Shown: piece after piece, positions 33,641-38,421 of the stretch
Layout: every line of letters starts with the position of its first letter
Position numbering within the stretch: position 1 is the first letter of the stretch
DNA from: Marinilabiliales bacterium
GTDB taxonomy: Bacteria > Bacteroidota > Bacteroidia > Bacteroidales > BM520
Length of the DNA stretch: 38,421 nucleotides
Reading direction: 5' to 3'
Assembly (NCBI GenBank): GCA_002869405.1
Contig: PKSY01000068.1
Span: 1-38,421 of the forward strand
Translations under genes and position numbers: made by a program
Notes under the pieces: generated by a model
Seen by the model: the letters and a program-made list of their open reading frames with translations, nothing else
The model's database searches: none
What the model was told of the DNA's origin: nothing

Positions 33641-35104
33641 ATGCAACGAAAATTTATTACCAATCTGGTTTTATTGCTTTTTCTGAACCTTCTGGTAAAG
33701 CCGTTTTGGATTTTTGGTATTGACCGGGTGGTGCAAAACACTGTTGGCGCTTCTGAGTATGGCTTCTACTCCGCAGTTTTCAGTTTCTCATTTCTCTTTA
33801 ATATTCTTCTGGATTTTGGAATAACCAATTTCAATAACAGGAATATCGCGCAAAACAGTCAGCTTCTGAATAAGCACTTTTCAAGTATAATTGTTATGAA
33901 GCTGATGCTGGGTCTGGGATATCTTATGCTGGCGTTTGTAATTGGAATGATTATCGGGTATAATGAGCCACGGCAAATGATGTTCATTGGATTTATGGCA
34001 CTTAATCAGTTTCTGATATCCTTTATATTATACCTGCGCTCAAATATCTCCGGTCTGTTATTGTTTAAAACCGATAGTCTGATATCTGTTTTAGACCGTG
34101 TGCTGATGATAGTGTTTTGCGGTATTTTACTTTGGGGAGGCATAACAGATAAAACATTCCGGATTGAGTGGTTTATCTATTCACAAACAGCTGCATATAT
34201 TTTTACTGCAATGGTGGCCTTTCTTGTTGTGGTAAAAAAATCATCTTTCCGCAAGTTTCATTGGAACAGGCCATTCTTTATAATGATATTAAAGCAGAGC
34301 CTGCCGTTTGCCCTGCTGACATTTCTGATGAGCTTTTATAACCGTATTGATTCAGTGATGCTGGAGCGTTTACTCCCTGAAGGTGTGGGTGCTTTACAGG
34401 CCGGAATCTATGCGCACTCATTCAGGTTGCTGGATGCGGGAAATATGATTCCTTACCTGTTTTCAGTGCTGTTGTTGCCAATTTTCAGCCAAATGACCAA
34501 ACAGGGAGATAATGTTGCCAAACTGATAAAGCTTTCTTTTACAATGTTGACAGTGATTAGTGTTACTGTGGTGGCCTGCAGTTTTTTCTTCAATTATGAA
34601 CTTATTGATCTTCTTTACACTTCACATATTGAAGAATCAGCTGTTATTTTCAGGGTTTTAATGATTGGGTTTATTGCAATCTCCTCGACTTATGTTTTTG
34701 GAACCTTACTTACCGCCAATGGCAGCTTGAAAGAGTTAAATATTATTGCCGGCTCAGGTATGGTACTTAATCTGGTGTTAAACCTGGTGTTAATTCCAAA
34801 ATACCTTGCCCTTGGTTCTGCATATGCGAGTGTTATTACACAATTTTTAATTGTTGTTTGTCAGATTGTGGTGGTTACACGTAAGTTCCGGTTAAAGCCA
34901 GATATATCATACCTTTTGCGTCTGGCATTCTATATTCTGCTGGTTTTTGCAACCGGTTGGTTCGCTTCGGGCTCAGGCTATTCATGGTATATTGGTTTTG
35001 GCGCTACGGCCTTGCTATCTGTGATTTATGCAGCATCCCTGAAACTACTGCATGTCAGGGGACTCATATCAATCATCCGTGAGAAGCCGTTAATAAGAAG
35101 TTAA
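33641..35104 (+). CDS. wzx: Polysaccharide flippase, Wzx/MurJ-like (MOP superfamily)
   Basis: The protein has 487 residues from ATG 33641; the open frame back to 33518 adds a polar stretch with several Cys and looks non-coding. It has about 14 hydrophobic segments. The N-terminus with NLLVKPFWIFGIDRVVQNTVGASEYGFY (in pieces) is typical of Bacteroidota polysaccharide exporters, as is YNRIDSVMLERLLPEG near residue 234. It probably flips an undecaprenyl-linked repeat unit across the inner membrane. The chain-length gene follows 61 bp later with its own promoter. The 128-bp divergent region upstream (33513-33640) shows no convincing promoter; GGAGGG at 33621-33626, about 14 bp upstream of the start, is a possible but distant ribosome site. 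Confidence 0.9.
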   Translation: MQRKFITNLVLLLFLNLLVKPFWIFGIDRVVQNTVGASEYGFYSAVFSFSFLFNILLDFGITNFNNRNIAQNSQLLNKHFSSIIVMKLMLGLGYLMLAFVIGMIIGYNEPRQMMFIGFMALNQFLISFILYLRSNISGLLLFKTDSLISVLDRVLMIVFCGILLWGGITDKTFRIEWFIYSQTAAYIFTAMVAFLVVVKKSSFRKFHWNRPFFIMILKQSLPFALLTFLMSFYNRIDSVMLERLLPEGVGALQAGIYAHSFRLLDAGNMIPYLFSVLLLPIFSQMTKQGDNVAKLIKLSFTMLTVISVTVVACSFFFNYELIDLLYTSHIEESAVIFRVLMIGFIAISSTYVFGTLLTANGSLKELNIIAGSGMVLNLVLNLVLIPKYLALGSAYASVITQFLIVVCQIVVVTRKFRLKPDISYLLRLAFYILLVFATGWFASGSGYSWYIGFGATALLSVIYAASLKLLHVRGLISIIREKPLIRS

Positions 35105-35119
35105 TTGATTTTTGCGGGG

Positions 35120-35149
35120 TTGTTTACATCAGATAATTTCCTATTTTTG
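35120..35149 (+). promoter_or_regulatory. Bacteroidota-type promoter of the chain-length and ligase genes
   Basis: TTG (35120-35122), exactly 19 nt, TATTTTTG (35142-35149), then 16 bp to the ATG at 35166. It lies in the 61-bp gap between the flippase and the double Wzz-like gene. It should transcribe the chain-length gene and the O-antigen ligase-like gene together. Confidence 0.82.
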
Positions 35150-35165
35150 AGCTTGAAAATTTATC

Positions 35166-37373
35166 ATGTCTCATATGACTCAGAAAACACCGTCGGACAA
35201 GGCCTTTAATTCAATAAGTTTGATTGCCTTCTTGTATAAATGGAGACGTCCGATACAAATTCTTTCGGGAGCGGCATTTCTTCTGTCAATTATTTTCTCC
35301 GGGCCGGCGTTCATCACACCAAAATTCCGGTCAACAGTAGTCCTTTTTCCTACTTCTTCAAACTCTGTTTCCAAAGCACTTCTTTCAGAACGAGTGGATG
35401 CAAAGCAGGACATTCTGCAGTTTGGAGAGGATGAACAGGTGGAGCAAATGCTTCAAATTCTCTCTTCCAATCGTATTCGCGACAGGATAGTGGAGAAGTA
35501 TGACCTTTTTACACATTATAATATTGATTCAACAGAAAGGTTTCGGTATACAAGGCTGTATAAGGAATATGAAAGTAATATTAAGTTCCGCAGAACAGAA
35601 TACATGGGCGTTCTTATCCAGGTAATGGATAAAGATGCCAATACTGCTGCGCTTATCGCCAATGATATTGCAGAACTGCTCGACAGTACGAAAAGTGAAA
35701 TGCAGCATACCAGAGCCCGAAGAGCTTTACAAATTGTTGAGGTAGAGTATTTTCAGCTGCGTGACGAAATTCAGGCCATGGAAGACAGCCTGACAAAATT
35801 GCGCCATTTTGGTGTGCATGATTATGAAACACAGGCTGAGATGATTAATCAGCAGCTTGCAATAGAGATTGCTGACGGAAACCAAAAAGGTGTTAACGCC
35901 CTGGAAGCAAAACTGGAGATATTGGCGAAATACGGTGGCCCTTATGTATCTCTGCGTGATCAGCTTGAACATGAGAAAAAACAGCTTAGCCTAATAAAGT
36001 CAAAATATGAGGAAGCCAAGGTTGATGCTGAAGAAGTATTGCCACAGAAATTTGTGGTCAGCAAAGCCTATAAGGCAGAACGTAAATCCTATCCGGTGCG
36101 CTGGTTGATTGTGCTTCTGGCTACCATAGGAACTTTCTTTGTAACTGTTCTTTCTATTCTGATCCTCGATAATATAGATCAGCTTCGGGGTGAAAAAAAA
36201 AAGAAAGAACAAAAGGAAAAAAAAGAAAAAAAAGTAAGCAAGAGTAAAGAAAAGAAGGATGCATCACCTCTTTCCGTAAATAAAACTGAGGTGGTGGTTA
36301 ATCCTGAGCCAAAGCAAAAAGCATCTACAACGAAGCCCGAAGCTCAGGATAAAAATGAAAAGCAAAAAACACGGTTGGTATTATCAAAAAGTAAAAATCA
36401 AATGGAGAACTATTTTAGTAATTTACACCTCCTGAAGCTGATTCTTAAGTGGAAATTCCATTTATTGATTATTCTTCTGGTGGCATTAGTTGCATCAGCA
36501 TTTATCTCCGGGCCAAAGTTCATTAAGCCCAGATATAAATCAGTAGCAGTGGTTTATCCTTCCAACATCGCGCCCTATTCCGATGAAAGTGAAACAGAGC
36601 AAATGTTGCAATGGTTTAATTCACAGGATATTAAGGACAGTATAATTGATTATTTTGATCTGGATAAAAATTGGGGAATCGATAAGAATTATAAGTACTA
36701 CTACTCAACAATGATGTATGAGTATGGTAAGAATATCAAAGTCTCCAAAACCATGTATGAATCGGTAATGATTGAAGTTACTGATTATGATCCGCAAAGG
36801 GCCTGTGATATTGCAAATAAGCTTATTGAATTATACAATCGTAAAATTCGCAGAATTCATCGTGCAAAGTATGGCGAAGTTGTCGATGCGTATGACAATA
36901 TGTTAACCTGGAAAATGTCGAAAATCGACTCCGTTGAGATGGCACTGTCCAGACTTAGAAAGCAATACGGCATAATTGATTATAATAATCAGACTTTGGA
37001 AGTAACACGTGGTTTCCTTCGCACTGTTGATGGAACAGGTAACCTAAACATCAATACGCGGGAAGTAAACAGGCTTAAAGATAATATTGAGATGTACGGC
37101 GGTCAGTTTATTATTCTGAATACGCGTTTGTATGACCTTATCGACGAGTATAACCTTCTGGCCAAGGAGTATGATATTGCCAAGAAAGAGAATGAAAAGG
37201 AGTTTACATACACCAATATGGTTTCACCTCCTTATCCGGCTGATAAGAAGAGTTCTCCAATACGTTGGCTGATTGTAATGGTATCATTAATTGCCACTTT
37301 CCTGGTATCATTGTTTGTTATCAGTTTGGTTGAAAACCGCAAACTGCGTGAAGAACTGAAGAAATCATTGTAA
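35166..37373 (+). CDS. Tandem-duplicated Wzz-like polysaccharide co-polymerase, two PCP domains in one chain
   Basis: The 735 residues contain two complete Wzz/PCP units. Unit 1 has membrane spans at about 29-50 and 313-338, unit 2 at about 428-450 and 697-722. Between spans each has a long helical periplasmic region. The units align clearly: FSGPAFITPKFRS against ISGPKFIKPRYKS; EQVEQMLQILSSNRIRDRIV against ETEQMLQWFNSQDIKDSII; and KAERKSYPVRWLIV against ADKKSSPIRWLIV. A Lys/Glu-rich cytoplasmic linker (about 341-420) joins them. PCP proteins set the chain length of O-antigen or exopolysaccharide at the inner membrane. No tyrosine kinase domain is present. The linker DNA has an A10 tract at 36193-36202. 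Co-transcribed with the ligase-like gene (1 bp apart). Confidence 0.9.
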   Translation: MSHMTQKTPSDKAFNSISLIAFLYKWRRPIQILSGAAFLLSIIFSGPAFITPKFRSTVVLFPTSSNSVSKALLSERVDAKQDILQFGEDEQVEQMLQILSSNRIRDRIVEKYDLFTHYNIDSTERFRYTRLYKEYESNIKFRRTEYMGVLIQVMDKDANTAALIANDIAELLDSTKSEMQHTRARRALQIVEVEYFQLRDEIQAMEDSLTKLRHFGVHDYETQAEMINQQLAIEIADGNQKGVNALEAKLEILAKYGGPYVSLRDQLEHEKKQLSLIKSKYEEAKVDAEEVLPQKFVVSKAYKAERKSYPVRWLIVLLATIGTFFVTVLSILILDNIDQLRGEKKKKEQKEKKEKKVSKSKEKKDASPLSVNKTEVVVNPEPKQKASTTKPEAQDKNEKQKTRLVLSKSKNQMENYFSNLHLLKLILKWKFHLLIILLVALVASAFISGPKFIKPRYKSVAVVYPSNIAPYSDESETEQMLQWFNSQDIKDSIIDYFDLDKNWGIDKNYKYYYSTMMYEYGKNIKVSKTMYESVMIEVTDYDPQRACDIANKLIELYNRKIRRIHRAKYGEVVDAYDNMLTWKMSKIDSVEMALSRLRKQYGIIDYNNQTLEVTRGFLRTVDGTGNLNINTREVNRLKDNIEMYGGQFIILNTRLYDLIDEYNLLAKEYDIAKKENEKEFTYTNMVSPPYPADKKSSPIRWLIVMVSLIATFLVSLFVISLVENRKLREELKKSL
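36193..36233 (+). repeat. Poly-A tracts (A10, A8, A8) in the linker between the two Wzz units
   Basis: A10 at 36193-36202 is followed by A8 at 36217-36224 and A8 at 36226-36233, all within codons 343-356 of the chain-length gene. Loss of one A leads to a TAA at 36235-36237; gain of one A leads to a TAA at 36245-36247. Either event would yield only the first Wzz unit with a short basic tail. Confidence 0.9.
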
Positions 37374-37374
37374 T

Positions 37375-38421
37375 ATGCGCCTTTTCAACAGGAACTTTAA
37401 AATATCCGATGAAAAGCAGAAGCTGCTATGGGTATACGGTGCCAGCGGGTTGTTTATCCTCTTCTGTGTAGCCCTTATCTTAAAGCAGCATTTCTGGTTA
37501 CCTATTGCCGTGCCGTTGGCATTGGGAATGGCTCTGATGTACATCTTTGCATTGGATAAAGTCTTGTTATTCATTGTTTTTCTTACTCCATTTGCTGTAA
37601 ATATTCAGGATTTTAATTTAAATGTGGGCGTGTCGCTGCCCACTGAGCCCATGCTGATGGCTGTTCTGGCGCTCGGATTAATGCGGCTTCTTTTTAATTA
37701 TAGTTTTGATAAAAAGGTGATGCGTCATCCTGTAACTGTTGCGATAATAATATACTTGTTATGGATGCTGCTAACTTCTATCACCAGCGAGATGCCAATC
37801 GTCTCCTTTAAGTTCCTGCTTGCAAAACTCTGGTTTATAATCCCGTTTTATTTTATGGGAACGCAGCTGTTTCGTGATTTTAAAAATATTCGTCGCTTTA
37901 ACTGGCTGTATATTATTCCTCTGATTGTTGTGATAGGTTATACCACTTTCAATCATGCGAGGAATGGTTTTACCGAACAATCGGGGCATTGGGTTATGAC
38001 TCCGTTTTATAACGACCATACAGCATATGGCGCAATCCTGGCATTCTTTCTCCCTGTGTTGGCAGGCTTTTCGTTCAGTAAAGAGTTCTCTTCTACCAGC
38101 CGATGGCTCTCCATGCTTGCTTTCGGCGTTGTCGCAATGGCTCTTTTTCTAAGTTATTCGCGGGCTGCATGGGTTAGTGTAACCGCATCATTAATGGTTT
38201 TTCTGGTCGTAAGATTTAAGATTAAATTCCGGTATCTCTTTATTACTTTTGCTACGCTTGTGGCGCTTTTCTTTACTTTCCGGTGGCAGATTATTGATGC
38301 GTTGGAAGACAATAAACAGGATAGTTCCCAGGATTTCATTGAGCACATTCAGTCAATTGCAAATATCTCCTCTGATGCGTCAAACCTTGAAAGGATTAAT
38401 CGCTGGCAAAGTGCAATAAGG
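37375..38421 (+). CDS. O-antigen ligase/polymerase family protein (3' end outside window)
   Basis: The gene starts 1 bp after the Wzz-like stop and is open for 349 codons to the window end, so it is truncated only by the edge. It has about nine membrane spans in the visible part. Family motifs are seen: the loop with FYNDHTAYGAIL near residue 215, FLSYSRAAWVSV near 259, and NLERINRWQSAIR at the edge, which belongs to the large periplasmic loop region of Wzy/WaaL (O-antigen ligase family) proteins. It either polymerises repeat units or ligates them to an acceptor. The neighbouring flippase and Wzz-like gene favour a Wzy-type polymerase or a ligase for the same polymer. Confidence 0.9.
   Translation, partial: MRLFNRNFKISDEKQKLLWVYGASGLFILFCVALILKQHFWLPIAVPLALGMALMYIFALDKVLLFIVFLTPFAVNIQDFNLNVGVSLPTEPMLMAVLALGLMRLLFNYSFDKKVMRHPVTVAIIIYLLWMLLTSITSEMPIVSFKFLLAKLWFIIPFYFMGTQLFRDFKNIRRFNWLYIIPLIVVIGYTTFNHARNGFTEQSGHWVMTPFYNDHTAYGAILAFFLPVLAGFSFSKEFSSTSRWLSMLAFGVVAMALFLSYSRAAWVSVTASLMVFLVVRFKIKFRYLFITFATLVALFFTFRWQIIDALEDNKQDSSQDFIEHIQSIANISSDASNLERINRWQSAIR

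Overview
The window looks like a chromosomal segment of a Bacteroidota species, probably Bacteroidales/Marinilabiliales-like (inferred from family content, not from a search). Evidence: three proteins with type IX secretion (T9SS) C-terminal sorting domains; promoters of the Bacteroidota type (TTG-N18/19-TAnnTTTG) rather than -35/-10 boxes; almost no Shine-Dalgarno sequences; and Bacteroidota-typical families (DUF4199, DUF4831, DUF6427, a DUF4870-like protein). No insertion sequence, phage, integrase or CRISPR array was seen. Apart from the repeat gene at the left edge the region reads as densely packed core genome.

Layout. 1-3260: 3' part of a giant T9SS surface protein built from Ig-like repeats, closed by a strong terminator. 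3413-4018: small secreted protein of unknown function. 4054-4126: tRNA-Lys(UUU) (-). 4254-4986 (-): SRP 4.5S RNA followed closely by a YciO/TsaC-family gene. 5093-14886 (+): one run of closely spaced genes: DUF4199, GT2, GT4, a DNRLRE-PKD T9SS protein, hddA, a seven-EAR-repeat T9SS protein, gmhA, hddC, gmhB and an SSS transporter. 14932-16044 (+): DUF4831 lipoprotein-like protein. 16046-18112 (-): DUF4870-like, kdsA, pepE. 18221-18907 (+): ftsE. 18904-21145 (-): two GT4 glycosyltransferases. 21277-22308 (+) murB; 22286-22909 (-) rsmG; 22993-23994 (+) GH73-LysM hydrolase; 23995-24252 (-) small unknown. 24451-33512 (-): sigma54 response regulator, REC-histidine kinase, membrane-anchored propeller-like protein, rnhB, DUF6427, purD, GT4. 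33641-38421 (+): polysaccharide flippase, a double Wzz-like chain-length protein, and an O-antigen ligase/polymerase cut by the window end.

The common theme is the cell envelope. gmhA, hddA, gmhB and hddC make a complete sedoheptulose-7-P to GDP-D-glycero-alpha-D-manno-heptose pathway. kdsA makes Kdo-8-P for lipid A core. Five glycosyltransferases, a flippase, a PCP-type chain-length protein and a Wzy/WaaL-type protein provide surface polysaccharide assembly. murB and the GH73 enzyme serve peptidoglycan. The most unusual points are two T9SS cargo genes interleaved with heptose genes (one a full seven-blade EAR propeller), a Wzz protein duplicated head-to-tail within one polypeptide with an A10 tract between the copies, and a repeat protein in which two different Ig-like families keep the same 264-bp period.
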